A stretch of DNA of 64,000 bases from Corynebacterium falsenii (GTDB lineage Bacteria > Actinomycetota > Actinomycetes > Mycobacteriales > Mycobacteriaceae): NCBI GenBank assembly GCA_001054945.1, contig JVKJ01000005.1, positions 62,001-126,000 on the forward strand, given 5' to 3'. Within the stretch, counting starts at the first letter, position 1. Each line of letters starts with the position of its first letter. A model generated the notes under the pieces. It was given only the letters and a program-made list of their open reading frames with translations, was not told the origin of the DNA and ran no database searches. Shown here in pieces: positions 51,427-61,560 of the stretch. A program made the position numbers and the translations under genes.

Positions 51427-52182
51427 CTAGGCGAACTGCTCGTAGCCCTCGGACTCCAGCTTTTCAGCGAGATCCGGGCCACCAGATTCCACGATGCGCC
51501 CCTTGGAGAACACGTGAACCTGATCGGGCTTCACGTAATTCAGGATGCGCTGATAGTGGGTAATCATCAGCACTCCGCCGTTCTCGCGCTCCTTGTAGCG
51601 GTTAATCCCATCGGAGACGACGCGCAGAGCGTCCACGTCAAGGCCAGAATCGGTCTCGTCGAGGATCGCGAACTTGGGCTTCAACAGACCCAACTGCAAG
51701 ATCTCGTGGCGCTTCTTCTCGCCGCCCGAGAATCCTTCGTTCACGGATCGTTCGGAGAAGGAGGGATCGATGGACAGCTCCTGCATGGCGCCGCGGGCCT
51801 CCTTGACCCAGTCGCGGATCTTCGGAGCTTCGCCGCGGATGGCGGTGGCGGACTGGCGTAGGAAGTTTGCCATGGACACGCCGGGCACCTCGGTCGGGTA
51901 CTGCATGGCCAGGAAAAGGCCGGCGCGAGCGCGCTCGTCGACCTCCATGTCCAGGATGTTCTCTCCATCCAGCAGGACTTCGCCCTCGGTGATCTCGTAG
52001 CGAGGGTGGCCAGCCAGGCAGTAGGACAAGGTGGACTTGCCGGAACCGTTAGGTCCCATGATGGCGTGGGTCTCCCCAGACTTCATGGTGAGATTCACGC
52101 CGTGGAGGATCGGCTTGGGCTGCTCGTTTTCGTCAGCAGGCACAACTTGGGCGTGGAGGTTCTTGATCTCAAGGGTGCTCAT
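51427..52182 (-). CDS. sufC: Fe-S assembly ATPase SufC
   Basis: 251-residue ABC-type ATPase of the SufBCD scaffold complex. Walker A GPNGSGKST (residues ~41-49), signature FSGGEKKRHEILQ, Walker B FAILDETDSGLDVDAL and the H-loop MITHYQRIL are intact. ATP hydrolysis drives opening of the SufB-SufD interface for cluster assembly. It lies 90 bases after sufD on the same strand. Confidence 0.97.
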   Translation of the reverse strand: MSTLEIKNLHAQVVPADENEQPKPILHGVNLTMKSGETHAIMGPNGSGKSTLSYCLAGHPRYEITEGEVLLDGENILDMEVDERARAGLFLAMQYPTEVPGVSMANFLRQSATAIRGEAPKIRDWVKEARGAMQELSIDPSFSERSVNEGFSGGEKKRHEILQLGLLKPKFAILDETDSGLDVDALRVVSDGINRYKERENGGVLMITHYQRILNYVKPDQVHVFSKGRIVESGGPDLAEKLESEGYEQFA

Positions 52183-52272
52183 AATTTCTTCAACAATTCC
52201 TTCGGTGGGTGAAATTCCAAACAGGTAAAAGCGTCAATGCTCGGCAGGGCCGGTGGGCCAGCCGGGCAGCAT

Positions 52273-53490
52273 CTAGAGGACGGTGTGCTCCAGCTCTTGC
52301 TCGATCTTGCTCTCCAGCTGCTCGCGAAGATCCTCAAGTGGAATCCGCTTGATCACATCGGTGAAGAAGCCTCGGACGATCAGCATCTTCGCCACGGACT
52401 CTGGGATGCCTCGGGACTGGAGGTAGAACATCTGCTCATCATCGAACCGGCCGACGGTAGCGGCGTGCCCGGCCCCGATGATTTCGCCCGTCTGGATTTC
52501 CAGGTTCGGTACCGAATCAGCTCGAGCCCCGGAGGTCAGCAGCAGGTTGTTGTTCTTCTCGTATGTGTCCGTGCCAGTGGCATCCGGGCGGATCAGCACA
52601 TCGCCGATCCACGCGGTTCGCGCATCGCGCACGCGTTCGGTTTCTCCACCCTGGGGTCCTTGCAGCGCGCCCTTGTAGAGCACGTTAGAGCGGCAGTTTC
52701 GCACGGAGTGGTCCACCAGTAGTCGCTGCTCGAAGTACTGGTTCGCGTCGGCGAAATACACGCCGAGCAATTCGGCGTCCCCACCCTGGTCGGTGTAGCG
52801 CACATGCGGAACGGCGCGGACCACCGAACCACCGAAGCACGCGTAAGTATGCCGGACGGTCGCATCGCGACCTACCTGGATGTGGGAATTGGACAGGTGC
52901 ACCGCGTCATCGGCCCAATCCTCCACCACCACGGTGGTGAGCTTCGCACCGTCGCCCACGATGAATTCCACGTTATCCGAGTGGGAACCGCTGCCCTCGT
53001 AACGCACGATGACGGTCGCTTCGGCGTGCTGCTCTAGCTCCACAACAAGGGTGCCGAAGGAGGTCTTGCCCTCGCCCGCGCCGGTCACCGTAATCACGAT
53101 CGCATCCTCAACAGCGGTGTTCTTGGTGACCTTTACGTAGTCCGCGACCGAGGTGTGGGCCCATGCGTACGCCGCAGCGTAGTCGACCGGGGCGCCCGCC
53201 CGTCCGAGCTTGTCGCTGTCCGCAGGCAGTTCACTGGTTTCGATGCCCTCACTGCCCTCAGGGAGGTGGACGCCAACGTTTGCACGCTGTCCTTCCCCGG
53301 CGGTGCCATCATGAAGCCCATTGAGCCGGCGAAGAGGCGTGAACCGCCAGTCCTCATCCTTAGCATGCGGGACAGTGAAATCAGCCGGATCGAAGGAGGT
53401 AAACCGATCGCCCTTCGTCTGGTGATCAGTTCCGGCCTTCACAGGGGTCTGCACCTTAGCTGATTCTGTTTCGTTGACTGAGGTGGTCAT
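52273..53490 (-). CDS. sufD: Fe-S assembly protein SufD
   Basis: 405 residues with the right-handed beta-helix of the SufBD family: VHLSNSHIQVGRDATVRHTYACFGGSVVRAVPHVRY, then EQRLLVDHSVRNCRSNVLYKGALQG and GAGHAATVGRFDDEQMFYLQSRGIPESVAKMLIVRGFF, where the conserved His lies. It pairs with SufB and binds SufC. Six bases separate it from the sufB stop. Confidence 0.96.
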   Translation of the reverse strand: MTTSVNETESAKVQTPVKAGTDHQTKGDRFTSFDPADFTVPHAKDEDWRFTPLRRLNGLHDGTAGEGQRANVGVHLPEGSEGIETSELPADSDKLGRAGAPVDYAAAYAWAHTSVADYVKVTKNTAVEDAIVITVTGAGEGKTSFGTLVVELEQHAEATVIVRYEGSGSHSDNVEFIVGDGAKLTTVVVEDWADDAVHLSNSHIQVGRDATVRHTYACFGGSVVRAVPHVRYTDQGGDAELLGVYFADANQYFEQRLLVDHSVRNCRSNVLYKGALQGPQGGETERVRDARTAWIGDVLIRPDATGTDTYEKNNNLLLTSGARADSVPNLEIQTGEIIGAGHAATVGRFDDEQMFYLQSRGIPESVAKMLIVRGFFTDVIKRIPLEDLREQLESKIEQELEHTVL

Positions 53491-53496
53491 GTTTGT

Positions 53497-54927
53497 TTAA
53501 CCCACCGATCCTTCCATCTGCAGCTCGATCAGGCGATTCAATTCCAGTGCGTACTCCATCGGGAGCTCCTTGGCGATGGGCTCCACGAAGCCGCGGACGA
53601 TCATGGCCATGGCCTCGTCTTCGGGAAGACCGCGGCTCATCAGATAGAACAACTGGTCCTCGGAGACCTGCGAGACGGTGGCCTCGTGGCCGAGTGTCAC
53701 GTGGTCGTTGCGGATGTCGTTGTACGGGTATGTGTCCGAACGCGACATGGAGTCCACCAGCAGGGCGTCGCATTCGACGTTGGAGGCGGAGTGGTGCGCG
53801 TTAGAATGCACTTCGACCAGGCCCCGGTACGCGGCACGGCCGCCACCGCGGGCCACGGACTTGGAGACGATGTTGGAGCTGGTGTAGGGCGCGAGGTGCT
53901 TCATCTTCGCGCCCGTGTCCTGGAACTGCCCCTCGCCCGAGAACGCCACGGAGAGGACCTCGCCCTTGGCGTGCGGCCCGGTCATCCACACGGCGGGGTA
54001 TTTCATGGTCACCTTGGAGCCGATGTTGCCATCGACCCACTCCATAGTGCCGCCCTCTTCGACCTTGGTGCGCTTGGTGACCAGGTTGTAGACATTGTTG
54101 GACCAGTTCTGAATGGTGGTGTAGCGGCAGCGGCCACCCTTCTTCACCACGATCTCCACCACGGCGGAGTGCAGGGAGTCGGTTTTGTAAATCGGCGCGG
54201 TGCAGCCTTCGACGTAGTGCACATAGGCGCCCTCGTCCACGACGATCAGCGTGCGTTCGAACTGGCCCATATTCTCCGTGTTGATGCGGAAGTAGGCCTG
54301 CAACGGAATGTCTACGTGCACGCCCTTGGGCACGTAGATAAAGGAGCCACCCGACCACACGGCGGTGTTCAGAGCGGAGAACTTATTGTCTCCCGCGGGG
54401 ATGACGGTACCGAAGTATTCCTCGAAGAGCTCTGGGTAATCGCGCAGGCCCGTATCGGTATCGACGAAGATGACACCTTGCCGTTCGAGGTCTTCACGAA
54501 TCTGGTGGTAAACGACCTCCGATTCGTACTGCGCTGCCACGCCCGCCACGAGGCGCTGGCGCTCTGCCTCGGGGATACCCAGCTTGTCGTAGGTGTTCTT
54601 AATGTCCTCTGGGAGGTCCTCCCAGTTTTCGGCCTGCTTCTCTGTGGAGCGGACGAAGTACTTAATCTGATCGAAGTCAATGCCGGACAGGTCCGCGCCC
54701 CAGGTGGGCATGGGCTTCTTATCAAAGATGTCCAGAGCCTTCAGTCGGCGCTCGAGCATCCATTCCGGCTCATTCTTCTTTGCGGAAATGTCGCGTACGA
54801 CATCTTCGCTGAGGCCTCGGCGAGCCGCCGCGCCTGCGTCATCGGTATCGTGCCAGCCGTAGCCGTACGCACCGATGGAATCAATGATTTCCTCGTCAGT
54901 CTTCGGTGTTTGTGCAGCTTGTGTCAT
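53497..54927 (-). CDS. sufB: Fe-S assembly scaffold SufB
   Basis: About 476 residues from the ATG at 54927, preceded by AAGGAAAG. The start opens [29 protein letters not shown]; a longer frame from 54987 overlaps sufR and is not needed. The SufB core is visible: [46 protein letters not shown] and [35 protein letters not shown]. SufB holds the nascent cluster. It overlaps the sufR stop by four bases (ATGA), so repressor and first structural gene are coupled. Confidence 0.97.
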   Translation of the reverse strand: MTQAAQTPKTDEEIIDSIGAYGYGWHDTDDAGAAARRGLSEDVVRDISAKKNEPEWMLERRLKALDIFDKKPMPTWGADLSGIDFDQIKYFVRSTEKQAENWEDLPEDIKNTYDKLGIPEAERQRLVAGVAAQYESEVVYHQIREDLERQGVIFVDTDTGLRDYPELFEEYFGTVIPAGDNKFSALNTAVWSGGSFIYVPKGVHVDIPLQAYFRINTENMGQFERTLIVVDEGAYVHYVEGCTAPIYKTDSLHSAVVEIVVKKGGRCRYTTIQNWSNNVYNLVTKRTKVEEGGTMEWVDGNIGSKVTMKYPAVWMTGPHAKGEVLSVAFSGEGQFQDTGAKMKHLAPYTSSNIVSKSVARGGGRAAYRGLVEVHSNAHHSASNVECDALLVDSMSRSDTYPYNDIRNDHVTLGHEATVSQVSEDQLFYLMSRGLPEDEAMAMIVRGFVEPIAKELPMEYALELNRLIELQMEGSVG

Positions 54928-55580
54928 TGTTCTCTTTCCTTCGTGGTGGAAGGGTGGATTGTTGTCAGCGGAATATGCGTGGTGCAAATACCGTTGCCAT
55001 CGGCAATGGTCGCGAGGGGTTGCGTGTGCTGTCCCAGAAGTTCTGCCACCACTCGATGCTCAGCAGCGCACAGCTCTGGGAATTCCTCTGCCACCTCCTG
55101 GATCGGGCAATGGTGGCGGCAGATCTGCACGCCGCCGGCGGTGGATCCCACCGTGGCCGCATAGCCTCGTTTGCTCAGCGCCTTAGCAATTGCCTCGGCC
55201 CTCGCCCCCACGTCATGGGCCTCATCGTCTGGAAGCTCCGCCAGAACTTCTTGAATCCGCTGGTCAGCAAATTCCTCCACTGCTTCTTCTCCCCCGGTTT
55301 TGCGCAGGGTTCTCAATGCAAGCAGCGCCAGGTTGTCGTAATCATGCCCGAATTGGGAGCGCCCCTTATCCGTCAGCTTGAACAACTTTGCGGGGCGTCC
55401 TCGCTGTCCGGATTTCGGCGGCTCGGTCATATCTGCCAGGCCATCGGCCACGATGTTGTCCAGGTGTCGGCGTACGCCGGCGGTGCTCAATCCGAACTCC
55501 GTGGCGATATCACTTGCACTGACAGGCCCATTCCGCAGGATATGGAGAAGGATGCGGTGACGGGTATCGCGATCGCTCAC
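54924..55580 (-). CDS. sufR: SufR-type Fe-S sensing transcriptional repressor
   Basis: About 218 residues. The GTG at 55580 is chosen because AAGGAG lies seven bases upstream. The N-terminal winged HTH ([43 protein letters not shown], then [17 protein letters not shown]) is of the ArsR/DeoR-like SufR type. The C-terminal half holds four Cys ([26 protein letters not shown]), the probable [4Fe-4S] ligands. SufR represses suf when clusters are plentiful. It is first in the suf operon and is autoregulated in relatives. Confidence 0.93.
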   Translation of the reverse strand: MSDRDTRHRILLHILRNGPVSASDIATEFGLSTAGVRRHLDNIVADGLADMTEPPKSGQRGRPAKLFKLTDKGRSQFGHDYDNLALLALRTLRKTGGEEAVEEFADQRIQEVLAELPDDEAHDVGARAEAIAKALSKRGYAATVGSTAGGVQICRHHCPIQEVAEEFPELCAAEHRVVAELLGQHTQPLATIADGNGICTTHIPLTTIHPSTTKEREQ

Positions 55581-55611
55581 GGCCACTCCTTCCAGTGCGT
55601 TGACATGATTA

Positions 55612-55628
55612 GACAACACGAGTGTGTC
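55612..55628. promoter_or_regulatory. Palindrome upstream of sufR, candidate SufR operator
   Basis: GACAACACGAGTGTGTC reads as an imperfect inverted repeat (GACAACAC against GTGTGTC). It lies 32-48 bases upstream of the sufR start, close to the expected transcript start. Assignment to SufR is inferred from position. Confidence 0.5.
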
Positions 55629-55650
55629 TTAAATAGATAGCTTTGTCCAC

Positions 55651-55669
55651 TAAGGTAAGGCTGACTTAG
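55651..55669. promoter_or_regulatory. DtxR-like iron box between sufR and mptB
   Basis: TAAGGTAAGGCTGACTTAG agrees with the 19-bp corynebacterial DtxR consensus TWAGGTWAGSCTWACCTWA at 16 positions. It lies 71-89 bases upstream of sufR and about as far from mptB. DtxR with Fe2+ could activate or repress suf from here. Confidence 0.6.
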
Positions 55670-55740
55670 CCACATAGAGCCTGCTGGCTTTGGCGAGCCC
55701 AACGGCCATTGCAGTGGCGTCCGGACTAAACTTCCCCAGC

Positions 55741-57471
55741 ATGAAGGAACAGCGAGAGGATCAGCCCCCGGTGCGCCCCCGAGGCCTGCGCGCGGTGCTG
55801 AATCAACTCCCCCGCCTGGGGCTTGCTGGTTCCCGGTCCTCCCAGCTTCATGCCGACGTGACAACTGCGCGAGCTCATGACCTCGCGCAGCGCGTACCCC
55901 TCAGCCGTCCGCAGGTCCTTCGGCTACAGTCTGCCGCAATCATCGGAACTCTCGGGTCGCTGCTCATCGCCGTGGGAGGCTGGGGCTCGGGTGCGATGCC
56001 TGTCGTGGGCAACCCGTTGTGGGAAGTTCCGGGCATCAGTGTGCTGGCGCGGATGCTGCATACCTCGACGGTGACGACATTTCTCGGCATCGGCCTGCTC
56101 GTTTCTGGGTGGGTCGCCGTGGGAACCTTGATCCTGCCCATGTCGCGGATTCCATCGCGCACCTTTTGGCGCCTGTTGGGGCTGTGGGTGACGCCGCTGA
56201 TCTTCACCGCTCCGCTTTTTACCCAGGACATCTACTCTTACCTCGCGCAGGGGTCCATCGCCGCGCATGGGATGGATCCGTATTCCGCGGGGCCGGTGGA
56301 CCTGCTGGGCGTGGAGCATCCGCTGGCACGCTCCGTTCCCCTGTTGTGGGCGCACTCCCCGTCCCCCTACGGGCCGGTAGCGATGGGCGTTGGTGCGGTG
56401 ATCTCTTGGATTACCTCAGACGCCATCGCTTTGGGTGTGGTGGCGCATCGCCTGGTCAGCATTGCTGGCCTGCTCATTGCGACCTGGGCACTGGTGAGGT
56501 TGGCGCGGCGTTGCTCGGTGCCCAGCGCCGATGCGATGTGGCTGGGAGTATTGAATCCCCTGACCATCCTGCATCTGGTAGGGGGGATCCACAATGAGTC
56601 CATCATGCTGGGGCTGCTGCTGGCGGGAATGGAGCTGGTGCTGCGCGGGGTGGACGGCGAGGTACGTCCGACGGTGAGCCGGTGGATCTTGATCATCGGC
56701 GGTATGGGCCTGATCTCCGCGGCGGGCCTCGTGAAGGTGACTGCCCTGGTGGCACTTGGGTTCGCCGGGGTTGCGGTCGCGCGATGGTTCGGCGGATCGG
56801 TGCGGGACTTGCTAAAGGCGGCGTTGCTGGCAGTGGTGGTCGCAGCCGTCACGTTCGCTGCGCTGTCATTCGGCACGGGCGTGGGCTTCGGCTGGGTATT
56901 TGTCCAGGGAGGCGCGACGGAAGTAACCAGCTGGATGTCGATCACCACGGTGTTCGGTCTGATCAGTTCTGCGCTGGGAATGCTTCTGGGACTCGGCGAC
57001 CACCAGGCGGCTGCGCTGGCGCTGTTCCGATTGCTGGGTGTGCTCGTCGGTGCATTCTGGCTGCTGCGAATGTTGCTGGCAGCATTCCGCGGGCGCATCC
57101 ACCCGGTGGGCGGCTATGGGGTGGCCATGTTCTTCCTGGTCGTGTTCTTTCCGGTCGTCCACCCGTGGTACTTGCTCTGGGCGATCGTTCCGCTAGCTGC
57201 GTGGGCCAATCGCTGGTCCTTTCGGATCGCGGTGATCGTCTACTCCATTGCCTTCAGCTTTTTCATTCTGCCCCGCGGCCTGACTTTGCCGCCGGGCACG
57301 GTTGCCCTGATTTATTCCATGGCCGGGGCTATCTTCGCGGTACTCGTAGTGGGAGCCTGGCTGTGGGCCCGCCGCCGGCCGCAATGGGCTGAGGCTTTTC
57401 ATGTGAAGCCATCTCGAAAGGTCAGAAGTGTTGAGACCAGAATTGATAAGGCAGCCACTCCAGGTCACTGA
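55741..57471 (+). CDS. mptB: Alpha-(1->6) mannopyranosyltransferase MptB
   Basis: About 576 residues with roughly 12-14 membrane segments, the GT-C layout. It extends the lipomannan backbone outside the cytoplasm using polyprenyl-phosphomannose, the product of the ppm1-encoded enzyme. The first periplasmic loop carries TQDIYSYLAQGSIAAHGMDPYSAGPVDL, with the acidic-aromatic motif of GT-C enzymes, and HSPSPYGPVAMGVG. The start at 55741 gives MKEQREDQPPVRPRG, a soluble basic N terminus of ~75 residues. It sits next to suf as in C. glutamicum. The next gene starts on its stop codon (TGATG). Confidence 0.92.
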   Translation: MKEQREDQPPVRPRGLRAVLNQLPRLGLAGSRSSQLHADVTTARAHDLAQRVPLSRPQVLRLQSAAIIGTLGSLLIAVGGWGSGAMPVVGNPLWEVPGISVLARMLHTSTVTTFLGIGLLVSGWVAVGTLILPMSRIPSRTFWRLLGLWVTPLIFTAPLFTQDIYSYLAQGSIAAHGMDPYSAGPVDLLGVEHPLARSVPLLWAHSPSPYGPVAMGVGAVISWITSDAIALGVVAHRLVSIAGLLIATWALVRLARRCSVPSADAMWLGVLNPLTILHLVGGIHNESIMLGLLLAGMELVLRGVDGEVRPTVSRWILIIGGMGLISAAGLVKVTALVALGFAGVAVARWFGGSVRDLLKAALLAVVVAAVTFAALSFGTGVGFGWVFVQGGATEVTSWMSITTVFGLISSALGMLLGLGDHQAAALALFRLLGVLVGAFWLLRMLLAAFRGRIHPVGGYGVAMFFLVVFFPVVHPWYLLWAIVPLAAWANRWSFRIAVIVYSIAFSFFILPRGLTLPPGTVALIYSMAGAIFAVLVVGAWLWARRRPQWAEAFHVKPSRKVRSVETRIDKAATPGH

Positions 57472-58487
57472 TGAGCGCACTGCAGGGAAGGAATAAACTA
57501 GCCCCCGTGACTTCTTCAGCTGCTCAGGTCCCAGCCCGTCGACTAGTCGATGTCAGAGGCGCGGTCAAGCGATTCGGCAATGTCACGGCAGTGGATGGGC
57601 TCGACTTTCACGTGGATCAAGGGGAAATAGTGAGCCTCCTGGGCCCGAACGGGGCTGGCAAGACCACGACAATTGAAATGTGCGAAGGTTTCCAGTCCCC
57701 GGACCAGGGCAAGGTGAATATTTTTGGCCTCGATCCCGTTGCCCATTCGGACGAGGTCCGATCTCGCATCGGAGTGATGCTTCAGGGCGGAGGGGCCTAC
57801 CCCGGCATTCGAGTGCGCGAAATGCTCCAGCTGGTGGCATCCTATTCGGCTGACCCATTGGACCCGGCATGGCTCCTCCAGACCGTCGGATTGGAACGGC
57901 ATGCCAGCACCCCGTATCGCCGCCTCTCCGGCGGGCAGCAGCAACGACTGTCACTGGCTTGCGCGCTGGTGGGACGTCCAGAGCTCATCTTCTTGGACGA
58001 ACCCACCGCGGGACTAGATACACAGTCACGGCTGGCGGTCTGGGACTTGATTCGCTCCTTAAAACGCGACGGCGTTGCGGGAGTTCTCACCACTCACCTG
58101 CTCGATGAAGCGGAGGAGCTCTCCGATCGGGTCGTCATCATTGATCGCGGTCAGGTGGTCGCCGCCGGCACCCCCGCTCAGCTTTCCGCAGCGTCCGCAG
58201 GTTCCGGAGCGGAGGGCGCGGGCGGAAGTAGTCAGGTTCACCTCAGGGTTGAAGGGGTGAAGGCCGAAATGATTGCAGACGCCATCCGCCCCAGGTTCCC
58301 CGGCAGCAGCGTGACAGAGACCCGGCCGGGCAGGTTCACCATTAGTGGCACCGAGCCTTCGCCAGCCCTTCTGAGCGCGTTGACGAGCTGCGCGGAGGAT
58401 CGCGGGGCCCTCATCACGGAAATGAGTATTGATCGCGCGACGTTGGAGGAAGTCTTCCTTTCTCTGACGGGAAGGGAGATGCGTTAA
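57471..58487 (+). CDS. ABC exporter ATP-binding protein (DrrA-like)
   Basis: 338 residues with a complete ABC domain: Walker A GPNGAGKTT, signature LSGGQQQRLSLA, Walker B LIFLDEPTAGLD and the H-loop TTHLLDEA. The C-terminal ~90 residues form the accessory domain typical of CcmA/DrrA-type ATPases of two-gene exporters. The start shares a base with the mptB stop; the first ~20 residues look poorly conserved, so a start nearer VDVRGAVKRF is possible. Substrate unknown; linkage to mptB may point to an envelope component. Confidence 0.9.
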   Translation: MSALQGRNKLAPVTSSAAQVPARRLVDVRGAVKRFGNVTAVDGLDFHVDQGEIVSLLGPNGAGKTTTIEMCEGFQSPDQGKVNIFGLDPVAHSDEVRSRIGVMLQGGGAYPGIRVREMLQLVASYSADPLDPAWLLQTVGLERHASTPYRRLSGGQQQRLSLACALVGRPELIFLDEPTAGLDTQSRLAVWDLIRSLKRDGVAGVLTTHLLDEAEELSDRVVIIDRGQVVAAGTPAQLSAASAGSGAEGAGGSSQVHLRVEGVKAEMIADAIRPRFPGSSVTETRPGRFTISGTEPSPALLSALTSCAEDRGALITEMSIDRATLEEVFLSLTGREMR

Positions 58488-59266
58488 TGGCCACTTTTGA
58501 ACCGGGGACATTTTCGCCCAACCCGAGTCAGGCTTCCACGACCTCGATGGTGGCAGCGCAGGCAAAGATCGAATCCCTCTTGTTCTTGCGCCACGGCGAG
58601 CAGCAACTGTTGTCAATGATCATCCCAATCGCGATGTTGATCGGGTTCAGCTTCCTGCCTTTCTTGACGTTGGACGATCCGGTGCAAGAGGTTTTCCCCA
58701 TGGCGCTGGCGATCGCGCTGATGGGGGCGGGATTCACCGGACAAGCGATCGCCGTCGCGTTCGATCGGCGTTATGGCGCCCTCAAACGCATTGGAGCAGC
58801 GGGCGTTCCCACCTGGGTCTTGATCGCCGGGAAGGTGCTCGCAGTCGGGGTGGTGGTTTGCCTGCAGATTCTCGTCTTGACGGTCGTCGCGATCATTTTG
58901 GGGTGGCATGGCAGCGCCGTCGGCCTACCGATCGGGTTGCTATTCGTTGTGGTCGGAGTTGCCGCATTCACCAGCTTGGGCCTGCTCCTCGGTGGGACCC
59001 TGAGTTCGGAGATGACTCTCGCTTTGGCCAACACACTGTGGTTTGTCCTGCTGGGGGCGGCAGCGTTCGTCACGATGGTTCCGGACTTGAGTGGACTCCC
59101 CCGCACCCTTTTGGGCCTCTTCCCCTCTGTGGCTCTCACCGACGGACTTCGCGATGCGGGTCACGGCAGCTTTAATACATTTGCCTGCGGGGTCTTGGCG
59201 ATCTGGGCGGTGCTGGGCTCTCTGGCAGCGCTGAAGCGCTTCCGATTCACCATGGACGACGACTAA
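58487..59266 (+). CDS. ABC-2 type transporter permease
   Basis: 259 residues with six membrane segments from about residue 38 on, in the ABC-2 pattern (QLLSMIIPIAMLIGFSFLPFL, FPMALAIALMGAGFTGQAIAVAFDRRYGALKRIGAAGVP, LLGAAAFVTMVPDLSGLPRTLLGLFPSVALTDGLRDA). The motif RRYGALKRIGAAGVP is typical of the cytoplasmic coupling region. Its ATG shares a base with the stop of the ATPase gene (TAATG), so the two are made together. Confidence 0.9.
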   Translation: MATFEPGTFSPNPSQASTTSMVAAQAKIESLLFLRHGEQQLLSMIIPIAMLIGFSFLPFLTLDDPVQEVFPMALAIALMGAGFTGQAIAVAFDRRYGALKRIGAAGVPTWVLIAGKVLAVGVVVCLQILVLTVVAIILGWHGSAVGLPIGLLFVVVGVAAFTSLGLLLGGTLSSEMTLALANTLWFVLLGAAAFVTMVPDLSGLPRTLLGLFPSVALTDGLRDAGHGSFNTFACGVLAIWAVLGSLAALKRFRFTMDDD

Positions 59267-59318
59267 GTTTTCCAGGCAGGTTTTTCAGTTTTCCAGCGCG
59301 GGGTTTTAGGCTGGTGAT

Positions 59319-60404
59319 GTGTTGGAAACTTTGGGTGATCGCGCGGACCAAGGATCAAATCCTCTGGCCGCAGCGCATGTGAAATTATATGCGGCCATCT
59401 ATCGCTTCGATCAGCGGTTTGGCCTTTTCCACGTATTGCGAGGCCGGCGAGCGAGCGCGCCCACCGTGGCTCGACAGCGGCTGTACGCCATCATCTTGTT
59501 GATTTGCCAGACCGGTATCACCTTCACCGGTTCGCTTGTTCGCATCACAGGTTCGGGTTTGGGATGTAATACGTGGCCGCAGTGCCACCCTGGATCCTTT
59601 GTCCCCGTGCCCGGCTCCGCGCCGTGGATCCACCAGCTCATTGAGTTCGGCAACCGCATGCTCACCTTCGTGCTGGTCATTGCTGCCCTCACGGCGTTCT
59701 TGGGGCTCCTGCGTGCTGGCCGGCGCCCCGGGCTGCTCCACCTCGCGTGGTTCCAAGGAATTGGCATCATCGCCCAGGCCGTCATCGGTGGAGTGTCTGT
59801 TCGCATGGATTTGGCCTGGTACGTTGTGGCACTGCATTTCCTGCCCTCCATGCTGCTGGTGTTCTTCGCCGCAGTGCTGGTGGTTCGGGTGTCTGAGAGG
59901 GACGAGGATGTCGTCAAGGCTACGATGCCCCGTCCTTTGCAACTGCTCACCTCCGGATCGGCGATCACGTTGGCATTCGTGCTGGCTACCGGCACCTTGG
60001 TAACTAGCTCCGGGCCGCACGCCGGCGATGAGGCCATCAAGCCAGAAAACCGTCTCCAATTTCCCTTGGTGGAGATCGCTCACGTCCATGCCGGTTCGAT
60101 GTACCTCTACCTCGGGATCACCATCGGGCTGATGGCGGGTGTGTTTGCCGTGGCGGCCTTGCCCGAAATCAAGCGGGCCAACATGTGGCTGTTGATCGGG
60201 ATCCTGATCCAGGGCGGGGTGGGCATCCTTCAATATTGGCTGGGAGTTCCGCGGTGGACCGTCCCCCTGCATGTGATCGGTTCGGGCATCGTCACGCTAG
60301 CTACGGGCTTCCTGTGGGCTATGCGAGAGCGCCGGGTCGCACCCGACATGCCCGCGGCCGACGAGTTGATTGTGCCCGCCGAGACGGCTCGAGAACAGAG
60401 CTAG
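59319..60404 (+). CDS. ctaA: Heme A synthase CtaA (COX15 family)
   Basis: Converts heme O to heme A for the aa3 cytochrome c oxidase. The 361-residue protein has eight membrane segments and the conserved His in IHQLIEFGNRML, VALHFLPSML, IAHVHAGSMYLYLG and PLHVIGSGIV. GSGLGCNTWPQCH carries the Cys pair seen in Gram-positive CtaA. The start is a GTG at 59319; the first ~50 residues are soluble and poorly conserved. Partner gene ctaB lies on the opposite strand beyond a shared terminator. Confidence 0.95.
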   Translation: MLETLGDRADQGSNPLAAAHVKLYAAIYRFDQRFGLFHVLRGRRASAPTVARQRLYAIILLICQTGITFTGSLVRITGSGLGCNTWPQCHPGSFVPVPGSAPWIHQLIEFGNRMLTFVLVIAALTAFLGLLRAGRRPGLLHLAWFQGIGIIAQAVIGGVSVRMDLAWYVVALHFLPSMLLVFFAAVLVVRVSERDEDVVKATMPRPLQLLTSGSAITLAFVLATGTLVTSSGPHAGDEAIKPENRLQFPLVEIAHVHAGSMYLYLGITIGLMAGVFAVAALPEIKRANMWLLIGILIQGGVGILQYWLGVPRWTVPLHVIGSGIVTLATGFLWAMRERRVAPDMPAADELIVPAETAREQS

Positions 60405-60459
60405 CCTCCACCGCACCTGCCGGTAATGACGACAGTCCGCCAAAACTCAACACGCAAAG

Positions 60460-60489
60460 GTGCCCGCCCGGCTGAAACCGGGCGGGCAC
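60460..60489. terminator. Bidirectional terminator (ctaA / ctaB)
   Basis: A perfect 12-bp stem, GTGCCCGCCCGG with CCGGGCGGGCAC, closes a six-base CTGAAA loop between the convergent ctaA and ctaB genes. T-runs are weak on both sides. Confidence 0.85.
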
Positions 60490-60511
60490 ATTGCTATCTG
60501 TGCGGCGTGTC

Positions 60512-61465
60512 CTAGCTGATCACTTGCGCGATGGATTGCCATCCCAGGACAGCGTCCACAGAGAGAGCCACGAACAGTACGGACAAGTAGTTGTTGGACA
60601 AGAAGAACAACTGCATGGGCTTGACGGGCGTGCCGTTCTTCACGCCGAGGTGAAGTCCGTGGGCCTTCAGGATGAACCACGCGCCGGAGGCCAGAGCGAC
60701 GATGGCGTAAATCCAACTGGACGCGGGAACCAGTAACAACGATGTAATCACTGTGGCCCAGGTGTATGCGAGAATCTGGCGAGTTACTTCCAGCGGCGGC
60801 TTCACAACCGGCATCATCGGAACACCAGCCGCTTCATAATCCTCGCGATAGCGCATGCCTAGGGCCCACGTATGCGGTGGCGTCCAAAAAAAGATGATGA
60901 GGAACAGAATCACCGCCTGGACCCAAGAACCCCAGCCCGCGTGCCACGCTCCCCCGTTGTTATCGGTGATGACGGCCCAACCAACCATGACCGGCATGCA
61001 GCCAGCGGCCCCGCCCCAAATGACGTTTTGCCAGGTACGCCGCTTGAGCCACTTGGTATAGACGTAGATGTAAAACCAAATGGTCAGCAGGATGAATGCT
61101 GCGGCCAGCCAGGAGTGCGCGAGCAGCCCCAGCCACAGCACGCTTGCCACCATCAACGCCCAGGCGAAAATACGGGCTTGATTCACGGACACCGAGTCCT
61201 TCGCCAAAGGGCGCCGGCGAGTGCGCCGCATTAGCTGGTCGATGTCGTGGTCCGCCACCATGTTGAAAGTGTTAGCGGAGGCAGCGCCCATCCAGCCACC
61301 GATTAGGGTGAGCAGAATGAGGCCGAAGTTCACCTCTCCACGTTCTGCTTGCAGCATGGCGGGGATGGTCGCGACGAGCAGCAATTCAATGACCCTGGGC
61401 TTGGTCAGTGCCACATATGCCTTAACGGTTTCCGCGATTCTGTCCACCGGGCTTATTGCCTCCAC
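60512..61465 (-). CDS. ctaB: Protoheme IX farnesyltransferase CtaB
   Basis: Makes heme O from protoheme and farnesyl diphosphate, the step before CtaA. The 317-residue UbiA-type prenyltransferase has about nine membrane segments and both Asp-rich motifs: [14 protein letters not shown] (NxxxDxxxD) and [15 protein letters not shown]. The characteristic [23 protein letters not shown] is present. It is divergent from tkt, sharing about 200 bases of promoter region. Confidence 0.96.
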   Translation of the reverse strand: MEAISPVDRIAETVKAYVALTKPRVIELLLVATIPAMLQAERGEVNFGLILLTLIGGWMGAASANTFNMVADHDIDQLMRRTRRRPLAKDSVSVNQARIFAWALMVASVLWLGLLAHSWLAAAFILLTIWFYIYVYTKWLKRRTWQNVIWGGAAGCMPVMVGWAVITDNNGGAWHAGWGSWVQAVILFLIIFFWTPPHTWALGMRYREDYEAAGVPMMPVVKPPLEVTRQILAYTWATVITSLLLVPASSWIYAIVALASGAWFILKAHGLHLGVKNGTPVKPMQLFFLSNNYLSVLFVALSVDAVLGWQSIAQVIS

Positions 61466-61560
61466 TTTCTCAGATGTAATTCCGCATCCACGCTACCCCA
61501 GGCATCAGAGCAAACGAAAAGCGGGAAGCTCGCTGCCCACGTGACCCGCTGCCTCTACAC

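Noticed and set aside
53686..55164. A 492-codon rightward frame opposite sufB and sufR
   Set aside because: sufB and sufR are unambiguous on the minus strand; the frame is a codon-bias shadow.
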